Shown here piece after piece: positions 11,365 to 18,983 of a stretch of DNA of 64,000 nt (the first letter of the stretch is position 1; each line of letters begins with the position of its first letter). Source of the DNA: Streptomyces tropicalis (GTDB lineage Bacteria; Actinomycetota; Actinomycetes; Streptomycetales; Streptomycetaceae). The notes beneath the pieces were generated by a model that worked only from the letters and a program-made list of their open reading frames with translations, was not told the DNA's origin and ran no database searches. Where the stretch lies: assembly GCF_029269835.1 (NCBI RefSeq), contig NZ_JARJBB010000003.1:248001-312000 (forward strand). Direction: 5' to 3'. The position numbers and the translations under genes were made by a program.

Positions 11365-12114
11365 TCAGGCGCCCAGCGCGGTCACCGCAGGACGGCACGC
11401 CGCGTCGTAGCGCCGCAGCAGCACCTGCGCCACCTCGGGCGCCGGGCCCAGCACGTCGGCGAGCACGTCCGCCTGCGCCGCGCCCCGCACGATCCGGTCC
11501 GGCAGGAATCCGGGCGCCAGTACGTACGGCGCGACCGCGACCTTCGCACAGCCCAGCGCCCGCAGCGCGTGCACCGCGTCCTCGGTGCGCGGCAGGGAGG
11601 CGGAGGCGAACGCAGGCCGCACGGCGCACCAACCGGTGTGCCGCCACTCCCGCGCGATGTCTGCGATCACTGCGATCGCCTCCGGGTCGGAGGACCCCGC
11701 CGAGGCCAGCACGACCCCGGTCGAGGCCCGGTCGGCGGGGTCCAGCCCCGCCTCGTGCAGCCGCCGCTCCAGGGCACGCGTCAGCAGCGGCGACGGGCCG
11801 AGGACGTCCGCCTGCCTGATCCGCAGCCGCGACGGCGCCTCGCGCAGCACCGCCGGGATGTCCGCCTTGGCGTGGAAGGCGCGGGTCAGCAGCAGCGGCA
11901 GCGCCACGACGTCCCGCACGCCCTCGGCCGCCAGCGACTCCAGGACGGCCGGGACGGAGGGGACGTTGAAGTCCAGGAAGCCGGTCTCCACCCGCAGCCC
12001 CGGCCGCGTCCGCCGCAGCCGCCGCACGAGCGCGTGCACGGTCGCGGCATGGCGCGGGTCGCGGCTGCCGTGGGCGACGACCACGAGGACGGGACGGACC
12101 GGCTGCCGGTGCAC
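11365..12114 (-). CDS. CbiX-type sirohydrochlorin chelatase
   Basis: A 249-aa protein of the CbiX family, class II chelatases that insert Co or Fe into sirohydrochlorin; Fe insertion gives siroheme. The N-terminal half starts VLVVVAHGSRDPRH with the conserved active-site His. A second half-domain (VAVAPYVLAPGFLPDR) follows, so both repeats of the long CbiX form are present. GTG 12114 was chosen because it directly precedes the conserved VAHGSR block and lies 8 bp after the permease stop, implying translational coupling. As the last gene of the minus-strand sulfur block it could make siroheme for the sulfite reductase NirA. Metal specificity cannot be read from sequence. Confidence 0.85.
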   Translation of the reverse strand: MHRQPVRPVLVVVAHGSRDPRHAATVHALVRRLRRTRPGLRVETGFLDFNVPSVPAVLESLAAEGVRDVVALPLLLTRAFHAKADIPAVLREAPSRLRIRQADVLGPSPLLTRALERRLHEAGLDPADRASTGVVLASAGSSDPEAIAVIADIAREWRHTGWCAVRPAFASASLPRTEDAVHALRALGCAKVAVAPYVLAPGFLPDRIVRGAAQADVLADVLGPAPEVAQVLLRRYDAACRPAVTALGA

Positions 12115-12122
12115 GGGGAACC

Positions 12123-13007
12123 TCAGCCCTTCACGAGGAGACCGCGGCTGCGCAGCACCCACCGCTCCAGCGGACTGAAGATCAGCAGGTCGATGGCGAT
12201 GCCGACGGTCAGGATGAGCAGGATGGCCTCGAAGACCATGGCCATGTCGCTGGCGTTGCGGCCGTTCTCCAGCAGCTGTCCGAGGCCCACGCCGAGGTCG
12301 GGGAAGGACGCGATGATCTCCGCCGCCATCAGCGAGCGCCACGCGAACGCCCAGCCCTGCTTCAAGCCTGCCACATAGCCCGGCAGCGCGGCCGGCAGCG
12401 TGATGTGCCAGGTGCCCTTCAGCCCGGTCGCGCCCATGGTGCGGCCCGCCCGCAGGAACAGCGGCGGCACCTGGTCGACGCCGGACACCAGGCCGTTGGC
12501 GATGGAGGGGACCGCGCCCAGAAGGATCACCGCGTACATCATCGAGTTGTCCAGTCCCAGCCAGATCACCGCGGGCGGCACCCAGGCCACCGACGGCAGT
12601 GACTGCAGACCGGACAGGATCGGCCCGACCGCCGCGCGCACGAACTTCACCCGGGCCACCACCAGCCCGAGGGGGGTGCCGATGAGCAGGGCGAAGAGGA
12701 AGCCCAGCAGGCCGCGCGAGACGCTGGTCCAGATGTAGCCGAGCAGGGTGCCCTGCAGCCAGGCGTCCTGCACGGTGTGCCACACCGCGGCCGGCGAGGG
12801 CAGTGTGGTCGGGTCGGTGACGATGCGCAGGGAGATCAGGCCCTGCCACACCAGGAGGACCACCACCACGGCGACCACCGGCGGCAGGACCTTGTTCACG
12901 AGGGTGTGCCGCAGCGGCGGCCGGCCGGACGGCCCGGACTCCAGCGCGTCCAGGCCCGCCTCGACGCTGCCGGCGTCCTCGGTGGTCTTCAGGTCAGTGC
13001 TGGCCAT
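12123..13007 (-). CDS. ABC transporter permease, sulfonate/nitrate/taurine type (SsuC-like)
   Basis: A 294-aa integral membrane permease of the BPD_transp_1 family. A basic cytoplasmic N-terminus is followed by a membrane segment (VLPPVVAVVVVLLVWQGLIS) and about five more helices. The EAA loop (ALPGYVAGLKQGWAFAWRSL region), which contacts the ATPase, is present. It works with the overlapping ATP-binding protein and the lipoprotein upstream. Genomic position after cysN suggests uptake of sulfate esters or sulfonates. The start overlaps the ATPase stop by 14 bp, indicating coupled translation. Confidence 0.9.
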   Translation of the reverse strand: MASTDLKTTEDAGSVEAGLDALESGPSGRPPLRHTLVNKVLPPVVAVVVVLLVWQGLISLRIVTDPTTLPSPAAVWHTVQDAWLQGTLLGYIWTSVSRGLLGFLFALLIGTPLGLVVARVKFVRAAVGPILSGLQSLPSVAWVPPAVIWLGLDNSMMYAVILLGAVPSIANGLVSGVDQVPPLFLRAGRTMGATGLKGTWHITLPAALPGYVAGLKQGWAFAWRSLMAAEIIASFPDLGVGLGQLLENGRNASDMAMVFEAILLILTVGIAIDLLIFSPLERWVLRSRGLLVKG

Positions 13008-13773
13008 GACGACGGATCTCCCCCCGCAGTACGTCGGTGATCTCGGCGGACAGTTCCGCCACCGGTGCGTCCTCGATGCGCCGCGGCTGCGGGATGCCGA
13101 CCCGCCACTCGCGTGCGATGCGGCCCGGCCGGGAGGACAGCAGCACCACGCGCTGCGCCAGCCGGACCGCCTCGCGCACGTTGTGCGTCACGAACAGCAC
13201 CGACAGCCCGGTCTCCTGCCAGATCCGGGTCAGCTCGTCGTGCAGCACGTCCCGGGTGATGGCGTCCAGCGCCGCGAACGGCTCGTCCATCAGCAGCAGG
13301 TTGCTCTCCTGCGCGAGCGCGCGGGCCAGGGCCACACGCTGCCGCATGCCGCCGGACAGCTCGTGCACCCGTTTGCCGTGCGCGCCCTTCAGCCGTACGA
13401 GCTCCAGGAGCTCCTCGGCCCGGCCACGCCGGTCGGGCTTGGCCACCCCCCGCAGCTTCAGGGCCAGTTCGATGTTCTTGCCGGCCGTGAGCCACGGGAA
13501 CAGCGCGTGCTCCTGGAACATCAGCGCCGGGCGTCCGTCGGTGGTGATGGTGCCGGTGGTGGGCCGGTCCAGGCCCGCCACCAGGTTGAGCAGGGTGGAC
13601 TTGCCGCAGCCCGAGGCTCCCAGGAGGGTGACGAACTCTCCGGGCGCGACATCGAGACTGATGTCGTCCAGGACGAGCTGCGCTCCGCCCGGTCCCGCGA
13701 AGGACTTGGAGACGTGGTCGAGGCGGGCCGCGTGGTCGACCGCCGGGTCGGCCTGCGCGAGGGTCGTGGCCAT
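12994..13773 (-). CDS. ABC transporter ATP-binding protein (SsuB-like)
   Basis: A 259-aa cytosolic ATPase that drives the SsuC-like permease. Walker A GASGCGKST, Q-loop MFQEHALFPW, signature LSGGMRQRVALARAL, Walker B LLLMDEPFAALD and the H-loop VLFVTHNVREA are all intact. ATG 13773 is preceded by AGGAGG with 8 nt spacing; a GTG 9 nt further upstream lacks proper spacing. The gene is 32 bp downstream of the substrate-binding protein gene and overlaps the permease by 14 bp, so all three are one operon. Confidence 0.93.
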   Translation of the reverse strand: MATTLAQADPAVDHAARLDHVSKSFAGPGGAQLVLDDISLDVAPGEFVTLLGASGCGKSTLLNLVAGLDRPTTGTITTDGRPALMFQEHALFPWLTAGKNIELALKLRGVAKPDRRGRAEELLELVRLKGAHGKRVHELSGGMRQRVALARALAQESNLLLMDEPFAALDAITRDVLHDELTRIWQETGLSVLFVTHNVREAVRLAQRVVLLSSRPGRIAREWRVGIPQPRRIEDAPVAELSAEITDVLRGEIRRHGQH

Positions 13774-13805
13774 GGTCGTCACCTCCTGGGAACGGTGGGG
13801 GCGGG

Positions 13806-14918
13806 TCAGCGGGCGCCGAGGCCGGCGTCGGACACGGTGGCCGCGCCCCGGGCCTTGAGGACCTTGTTGAGGAGCGTGAGGTCGTAGATCCCCTTCAGGT
13901 CGGGCTTCTGCAGCAGGCCCGCCTCGACGGCGTGCGCGGCCTCGGCGCCGAGGGTGCCGGCCAGCGGGTCGTCGGTGATCCGGATGGACTTCCACGCCGG
14001 GTCCAGGACGTTCGCCGGCAGTGCCTTGCCCGAGTCCGCCGCCAGCTGCTCGTTGGCCGCCGCCTTGGCCGCCCCGGGGTTGGCGTTGATCCACTTGTTG
14101 GTGTCGACGGACGCCTCCAGGACCGCCTGGACGGCCTTCGGGTGCTCCTTGAGGAACTTTTGCGACACGACGATGTTGGTGATCACGAACTTCTTGTCCG
14201 GCCACAGGGACGACTCGTCCAGGAGGACCCTGCCGCCCTCCGCGACCAGCTTCGAGGCGGTCGGCTCCGGCACCCACGCGCCGTCGATCGCACCGGACTT
14301 GAAGGCGTCCGGGGTCACCTTGTTGTCGCTGCGGACGACGGTCACGTCGCCCTTGCCGCTCTGGGCGTCGACCTTCCAGCCCTGCTGCGCGGCCCAGTTG
14401 AGGAAGGCCACGTCCTGGGTGTTGCCGAGCTGGGGCGTGGCGATCCGCTTGCCCCGGACGCCCTTCAGGGAGCCGATCTTCTTCGGGTTCACGACCAGCT
14501 TGACCCCGCCGGACGCCGAACCGCCCACGATCCGCAGGCTCTTGCCGTCGGACTTGGTGTAACCGTTGATGGCGGGGGAGGGGCCGATCCAGCCGATGTC
14601 GATGGAACCCGCGTTGAGGGCCTCGATCTCGGAGGGCCCGGCGTTGAAGGTGGCGTAGTCGGCCTTGGTGCCGCCCAGGGCCTTCTGGAAGAAGCCCTTG
14701 CGGTGGCCGACGAGCGCCGTCGCATGGGTCAGGTTGCCGAAGTAGCCGATCCTGACGGAGTCGAGTCCGTCGATCTTCCGCGCGCCGGCGGCGACCTTCT
14801 GATCGGCGTCGGCACCCTGGGACTTGGATCCGTAGCCGCAGGCCGCGAGGGTCAGCAGGGGCAGGGCGGCGGCTGCGGCGAGGGCGCCGCGGAACAGGGC
14901 GGAGCGGGTGGCAGGCAC
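13806..14918 (-). CDS. ABC transporter substrate-binding lipoprotein (SsuA-like)
   Basis: A 370-aa lipoprotein that binds substrate outside the membrane for the SsuBC-like transporter. The N-terminus has a basic start, a hydrophobic stretch and the lipobox LTLAAC. The mature protein is an NMT1/SsuA-type fold (DSVRIGYFGNLTHATALVGH; GPSEIEALNAGSIDIGWIGP). Aliphatic sulfonate or related ligands are the likely cargo, given the neighbouring cys genes. Start GTG 14918 is preceded by AGAGGAACACC; the longer open frame has no signal-like sequence. 276 bp separate it from cysN, so it may have its own promoter. Confidence 0.9.
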   Translation of the reverse strand: MPATRSALFRGALAAAAALPLLTLAACGYGSKSQGADADQKVAAGARKIDGLDSVRIGYFGNLTHATALVGHRKGFFQKALGGTKADYATFNAGPSEIEALNAGSIDIGWIGPSPAINGYTKSDGKSLRIVGGSASGGVKLVVNPKKIGSLKGVRGKRIATPQLGNTQDVAFLNWAAQQGWKVDAQSGKGDVTVVRSDNKVTPDAFKSGAIDGAWVPEPTASKLVAEGGRVLLDESSLWPDKKFVITNIVVSQKFLKEHPKAVQAVLEASVDTNKWINANPGAAKAAANEQLAADSGKALPANVLDPAWKSIRITDDPLAGTLGAEAAHAVEAGLLQKPDLKGIYDLTLLNKVLKARGAATVSDAGLGAR

Positions 14919-15087
14919 GGGAGGTGTTCCTCTCGATGGCCCGGCGGTCACGGCCCTTGCGGTCGTGGCCGGGAGGTCGGCAGGGGTCTTCGTCGGGTCC
15001 CGGACGGTGCGGGTACCTCCCTGCCCGGCCGGGGCCGGGACCCCGAGGGAGGGCGGGGGGACGGGGCGCGCAGGCAGTGCGCGTACG

Positions 15088-15192
15088 TCATCGCGCACAT
15101 CGGCCGACGCCGCCCTGCCCGCTGCCGAGGGCGCCGCTGCCGACACGGCCGCCCTCCTTCGCGAACGTCCCGTAGAAGTCGGTGGAGTTCAT
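15088..15192 (-). CDS. 34-codon ORF after cysN
   Basis: An ATG 2 bp after the cysN stop (TGA CC ATG) opens a 34-codon frame starting MNSTDFYGTFAKEGGRVGSG. The spacing would permit translational reinitiation after cysN. The N-terminal 12 residues look protein-like, the rest is Gly/Ala/Arg low complexity. I recognise no family. It may be a small protein of the sulfur operon or chance coding in a 276-bp gap that otherwise holds no feature. Confidence 0.25.
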   Translation of the reverse strand: MNSTDFYGTFAKEGGRVGSGALGSGQGGVGRCAR

Positions 15193-15194
15193 GG

Positions 15195-16550
15195 TCAGAA
15201 GTCCCAGCCGTCGTCGTCCGCGCGGTCCTCGACCGGCTCCGGGGCGGCGAAGGACTCGCCGACCATGCCCGCGGTGAGCGTGGTGCCGTCGTGGGGGTCG
15301 ATCAGGATGAAGGACCCGGTGCGGCGCGAGTCGGCGTACGCGTCGACGGGCAGCGGTTCCGCGGTGCGGATCTTCACCCGGCCGATGTCGTTGGCGGCGA
15401 GCCCGCCCGGGTGCGGGTGCAGGGACAGGTCGTCGAGGGTCAGCCGGGACGGGATGTCCTTGACGATCGCCTTGACCGTGCGGGTGCCGTGCTTGAGCAG
15501 GACCCGGTGGCCGACGGTCAGCGGCTGGTCGGCGACGTGGCACACGGTCGCCTCCACGTCCTGGGTGGTGGCGGGCGCGTCCTTGCTCGGCACGATCAGG
15601 TCGCCGCGCGAGAGGTCGATGTCGTCCTCCAGCAGGACGGTCACCGACTGCGTCGTCCAGGCCACGTCGACCGGCTGGCCCAGCAGGTCGATGCCGGAGA
15701 TCCGCGAGGTGCGCCCGGACGGCAGCACCGTGACCTCCTGGCCGACCCGGAAGGAGCCGGCGGCGATCTGCCCGGCGTAGCCGCGGTAGTCGGGGTGCTC
15801 GGCGCTCCGCGGCCGGATCACGTACTGCACGGGCAGCCGGGCGTGGCAGTGCGCCAGGTCGTGGCTGACGGGCACGGTCTCCAGGTGTTCGAGGACGGTG
15901 GGGCCGCCGTACCAGTCCATGCGGGCGGAGGGCTCCACCACGTTGTCGCCCTCCAGCGCGGAGATCGGGATCGCGGTGACCTCGGGGACGCCCAGTTCGG
16001 TGGCGTAGGCGGTGAACTCCTCGGCGATGGAGGCGAACACGGCCTCCTGGTAGCCGGCCAGGTCCATCTTGTTGACGGCGAGGACGACGTGCGGGACGCG
16101 CAGCAGGGCGGCGATGGCCGCGTGCCGGCGGGTCTGCTCGACGACGCCGTTGCGGGCGTCGACCAGGATCACGGTGAGTTCGGCGGTGGAGGCGCCGGTG
16201 ACCATGTTGCGGGTGTACTGCACGTGGCCGGGGGTGTCGGCGAGGATGAACCGGCGGCGCGGGGTGGCGAAGTAGCGGTAGGCGACGTCGATGGTGATGC
16301 CCTGTTCCCGCTCGGCGCGCAGGCCGTCGGTGAGCAGGGCGAGGTCGGGGCCGTCCTGGCCGCGGCCGGCGGACGCCCGCTCCACGGCCTCCAGCTGGTC
16401 GGTCAGGACCGACTTGGAGTCGTGCAGCAGCCGCCCGACCAGGGTCGACTTGCCGTCGTCGACCGAGCCGGCGGTGGCGAACCGCAGCAGCGTGGTCTCC
16501 GACAACTGCTCGACGGACAGCGACTCTGCGCCTTCGGTGGTGCTCGTCAT
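15195..16550 (-). CDS. cysN: Sulfate adenylyltransferase subunit 1 (GTPase)
   Basis: A 451-aa GTPase subunit of ATP sulfurylase. GTP hydrolysis on CysN drives formation of adenosine 5'-phosphosulfate by CysD. Motifs: G1 GSVDDGKST, G2 region EREQGITIDVAY, G3 DTPGH and G4 NKMD, followed by two EF-Tu-like beta domains. Length shows it is not the CysNC fusion; cysC is separate here. The start ATG 16550 is 2 bp after the cysD stop. It is the last cys gene in the polycistron. Confidence 0.96.
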   Translation of the reverse strand: MTSTTEGAESLSVEQLSETTLLRFATAGSVDDGKSTLVGRLLHDSKSVLTDQLEAVERASAGRGQDGPDLALLTDGLRAEREQGITIDVAYRYFATPRRRFILADTPGHVQYTRNMVTGASTAELTVILVDARNGVVEQTRRHAAIAALLRVPHVVLAVNKMDLAGYQEAVFASIAEEFTAYATELGVPEVTAIPISALEGDNVVEPSARMDWYGGPTVLEHLETVPVSHDLAHCHARLPVQYVIRPRSAEHPDYRGYAGQIAAGSFRVGQEVTVLPSGRTSRISGIDLLGQPVDVAWTTQSVTVLLEDDIDLSRGDLIVPSKDAPATTQDVEATVCHVADQPLTVGHRVLLKHGTRTVKAIVKDIPSRLTLDDLSLHPHPGGLAANDIGRVKIRTAEPLPVDAYADSRRTGSFILIDPHDGTTLTAGMVGESFAAPEPVEDRADDDGWDF

Positions 16551-16552
16551 GT

Positions 16553-17497
16553 CTAGAAGTACCCCTCGCGCTTGCGGTCTTCCATGGCGGCCTCGGAGAG
16601 CTTGTCGTCGGCGCGGGTCGCGCCGCGCTCGGTGAGCCGGGACGCGGCGATCTCGGTGATGACCTGCTCCAGCGTCACCGCGTCGGAGTCCACCGCGCCC
16701 GTGCACGACATGTCGCCCACGGTCCGGTAGCGCACCAGCCGCTTCTCCACGCTCTCGTCGTCCCGCGGCCCGCCCCACTCGCCCGCGGTCAGCCACATCC
16801 CGCTGCGCCGGAACACCTCACGCTCGTGCGCGAAGTAGATCTGCGGCAGCTCGATGCCCTCCCGGGCGATGTACTGCCACACGTCCAGCTCGGTCCAGTT
16901 CGACAGCGGAAAGACACGCACGTGCTCACCCGGAGCGTGCCGGCCGTTGTACAGGTTCCACAGCTCCGGCCGCTGGCGCCGCGGATCCCACTGCGAGAAC
17001 TCGTCCCGCAGCGAGAACACCCGCTCCTTGGCGCGCGCCTTCTCCTCGTCGCGCCGCCCCCCGCCGAACACGGCGTCGAACCGCTCCGCGGCGATCCTCT
17101 CCGTCAGCGGCAGCGTCTGCAGCGGATTGCGGGTGCCGTCGGGCCGCTCCTTGAGCACCCCCCGGTCGATGTAGTCCTGCACGGATGCCACATGCAGCCG
17201 CAGCCCGTGCCGTGCCACCGCGCGGTCCCGGTAGTCGAGGACCTCGGGGAAGTTGTGCCCGGTGTCCACGTGCAGCAGCGCGAAGGGCACCGCCGCCGGC
17301 GCGAACGCCTTCAACGCCAGGTGCAGCATCACGATCGAGTCCTTGCCCCCGGAGAACAGCACCACCGGGTTCTCGAACTCCCCCGCCACCTCGCGGAAGA
17401 TGTGCACCGCCTCCGACTCGAGCGCGTCCAGATGCGAGAGCGCGTACGGGGTGCGGGTGCCTTCGCCGCCTCCCCTGGCCTCGGCCACGGTCGTCAT
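16553..17497 (-). CDS. cysD: Sulfate adenylyltransferase subunit 2
   Basis: A 314-aa catalytic subunit of ATP sulfurylase, of the PAPS reductase-like PP-loop ATPase fold. The PP-loop is VVLFSGGKDSIVMLHLA; HVDTGHNFPEV and the C-terminal Arg-rich segment with TVGDMSCTGAV are typical. It makes APS from ATP and sulfate with CysN. ATG 17497 overlaps the cysC stop by 4 bp (ATGA), showing coupling. Confidence 0.96.
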   Translation of the reverse strand: MTTVAEARGGGEGTRTPYALSHLDALESEAVHIFREVAGEFENPVVLFSGGKDSIVMLHLALKAFAPAAVPFALLHVDTGHNFPEVLDYRDRAVARHGLRLHVASVQDYIDRGVLKERPDGTRNPLQTLPLTERIAAERFDAVFGGGRRDEEKARAKERVFSLRDEFSQWDPRRQRPELWNLYNGRHAPGEHVRVFPLSNWTELDVWQYIAREGIELPQIYFAHEREVFRRSGMWLTAGEWGGPRDDESVEKRLVRYRTVGDMSCTGAVDSDAVTLEQVITEIAASRLTERGATRADDKLSEAAMEDRKREGYF

Positions 17498-18090
17498 GCC
17501 AGTCCCCTTTCGCTGAGCAGCGCGTACACGGACGCGGCGGACTCCTGCACGGTCTGGGTCTGCGAGGCGATCCGCAGGTCCGGTGACGTGGGCGCCTCGT
17601 ACGGGTCGTCGACGCCGGTCAGGCCGGTCAGTTCGCCCGCGGCCTGCTGTGCGTACAGCCCCTTCACGTCCCGCTCCGAGCACACCTCGACCGGGGTGGC
17701 CACATGCACCTCCAGATACGTGGTGCCGTGCTCCGCGTGGCGGGCGCGGACCGCGGCCCGGCTGTCCGCGTACGGCGCGATCACCGGGACGAGGGCCGTC
17801 ACGCCGTGGCGGGCGAGCAGTTCGGCCACGAAGCCGATGCGCTGCACGTTGGTGTGCCGGTCGGCGCGGTCGAAGCCCAGGCCCGCCGAGAGGAACGTGC
17901 GGATCTCGTCGCCGTCGAGGACCTCGACCCGGCGGCCCTCCTCGCGGAGCCGGCCGGCCAGCGCGTGGGCGATGGTGGTCTTGCCGGCGCTCGGCAGACC
18001 GGTGAGCCAGACGGTGGCTCCGCTCGTCACGTGTGTCTCCTGGTTCGTCTGGTGCGTCTGCTGCGTCTCGTGCGTCGAAGGAAGGCTCAT
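17494..18090 (-). CDS. cysC: Adenylylsulfate kinase
   Basis: A 198-aa APS kinase that phosphorylates APS to PAPS. P-loop GLPSAGKTT, then the DGDEIRTFLSAGLGF and NVQRIGFVAELLARHG segments. The first 20 residues are Gln/Thr/His-rich and unlike the family; a GTG at 18030 (VTSGATVWLTGLPSAGKTT) is an alternative start that would give a standard N-terminus. ATG 18090 follows the cysH stop by 3 bp. If CysH is an APS reductase, PAPS made here would serve sulfation or regulation rather than sulfate reduction. Confidence 0.93.
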   Translation of the reverse strand: MSLPSTHETQQTHQTNQETHVTSGATVWLTGLPSAGKTTIAHALAGRLREEGRRVEVLDGDEIRTFLSAGLGFDRADRHTNVQRIGFVAELLARHGVTALVPVIAPYADSRAAVRARHAEHGTTYLEVHVATPVEVCSERDVKGLYAQQAAGELTGLTGVDDPYEAPTSPDLRIASQTQTVQESAASVYALLSERGLA

Positions 18091-18093
18091 GGG

Positions 18094-18804
18094 TCAGCCG
18101 TGCAGTCCGCACTCGGTCTTGGCGCGCCCCGCCCAGCGGCCGGCGCGGGCGTCCTCGCCGGCCAGCAGCCGGCGGGTGCACGGCGCGCAGCCGACGGAGC
18201 CGTACCCGTCGGACAGCAGCGGGTTGGTGAGCACGCCGTGCTCGGCGACGTAGGCGTCCACGTCGTCCTGGGTCCACCGGGCGATCGGCGAGATCTTGAC
18301 CTTGCGCCGCTTGTCGTCCCAGCCGACCACGGGGGTGCCGGCCCGGGTGGGGGACTCGTCGCGGCGCAGGCCGGTGGCCCAGGCCCGGTAGCCGGCGAGG
18401 CCCTCCTGGAGCGGCTGCACCTTGCGCAGCGCGCAGCACAGGTCGGGGTCGCGGTCGTGCAGCCGGGGGCCGTGCTCGGCGTCCTGCTCGGCGACCGTCC
18501 GCCGCGGGGTGAGGGTGACGACGTTGACGTCCATCACGGCGGCGACGGCGTCCCGGGTGCCGATGGTCTCCGGGAAGTGGTAGCCGGTGTCGAGGAAGAC
18601 GACGTCGACGCCGGGCCGGGCCCGGGAGGCGAGGTGGGCGACCACCGCGTCCTCCATGGACGAGGTGACGCAGAAGCGGTCGCCGAAGGTGTCGGCCGCC
18701 CAGGTGAGGATCTCCAGCGCGGAGGCGTCCTCCAGGTCGCGTCCGGCCTGCTCGGCCAGCGCCCTCAGTTCGTCGTCGGTGCGGTCGTCCTGAGTGGTCG
18801 TCAT
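18094..18804 (-). CDS. cysH: Adenylylsulfate (APS) reductase, Fe-S type
   Basis: A 236-aa thioredoxin-dependent reductase giving sulfite. The pairs DLCCALRKV and GCAPCTRR are the four Cys of the [4Fe-4S] centre that mark APS rather than PAPS reductases, and the C-terminal ECGLHG holds the catalytic Cys. The PP-loop-derived fold (VTSSMEDAVVAHLA) is visible near residue 50. Start and stop both overlap neighbours by a few bases: its ATG overlaps the stop of the 60-aa gene by 4 bp. The sulfite formed goes to NirA. Confidence 0.95.
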   Translation of the reverse strand: MTTTQDDRTDDELRALAEQAGRDLEDASALEILTWAADTFGDRFCVTSSMEDAVVAHLASRARPGVDVVFLDTGYHFPETIGTRDAVAAVMDVNVVTLTPRRTVAEQDAEHGPRLHDRDPDLCCALRKVQPLQEGLAGYRAWATGLRRDESPTRAGTPVVGWDDKRRKVKISPIARWTQDDVDAYVAEHGVLTNPLLSDGYGSVGCAPCTRRLLAGEDARAGRWAGRAKTECGLHG

Positions 18805-18983
18805 GTCCGCTCGTCCCCTCGGTCGTCGGCCCGCCGCAGCCCGCGGGCCAGCAGCCCGAGGAACTTCAGCTGGAAGGCCCGGTTGCAGGCCGCGCACTCC
18901 CACGCCCCGTGGCCCTGCTCACCGGGCCGCAGGTCCTCCTCGCCGCAGTAGGGGCAGTGGAAGGGCGCCGCGCGCTCGCTCAC
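18801..18983 (-). CDS. 60-aa zinc-ribbon protein of the cys operon
   Basis: Starts with GTG 18983, overlapping the nirA stop by 4 bp (GTGA), and ends overlapping the cysH start by 4 bp. Two CxxC pairs (HCPYCGEED and ECAACNRAF) 19 residues apart form a probable zinc ribbon, followed by a basic tail rich in Arg and Asp. A similar small gene sits at this place in the cys operons of other streptomycetes as I remember them. It may deliver Fe-S or sulfur, or regulate the reductases, but no function is established. Confidence 0.85.
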   Translation of the reverse strand: MSERAAPFHCPYCGEEDLRPGEQGHGAWECAACNRAFQLKFLGLLARGLRRADDRGDERT

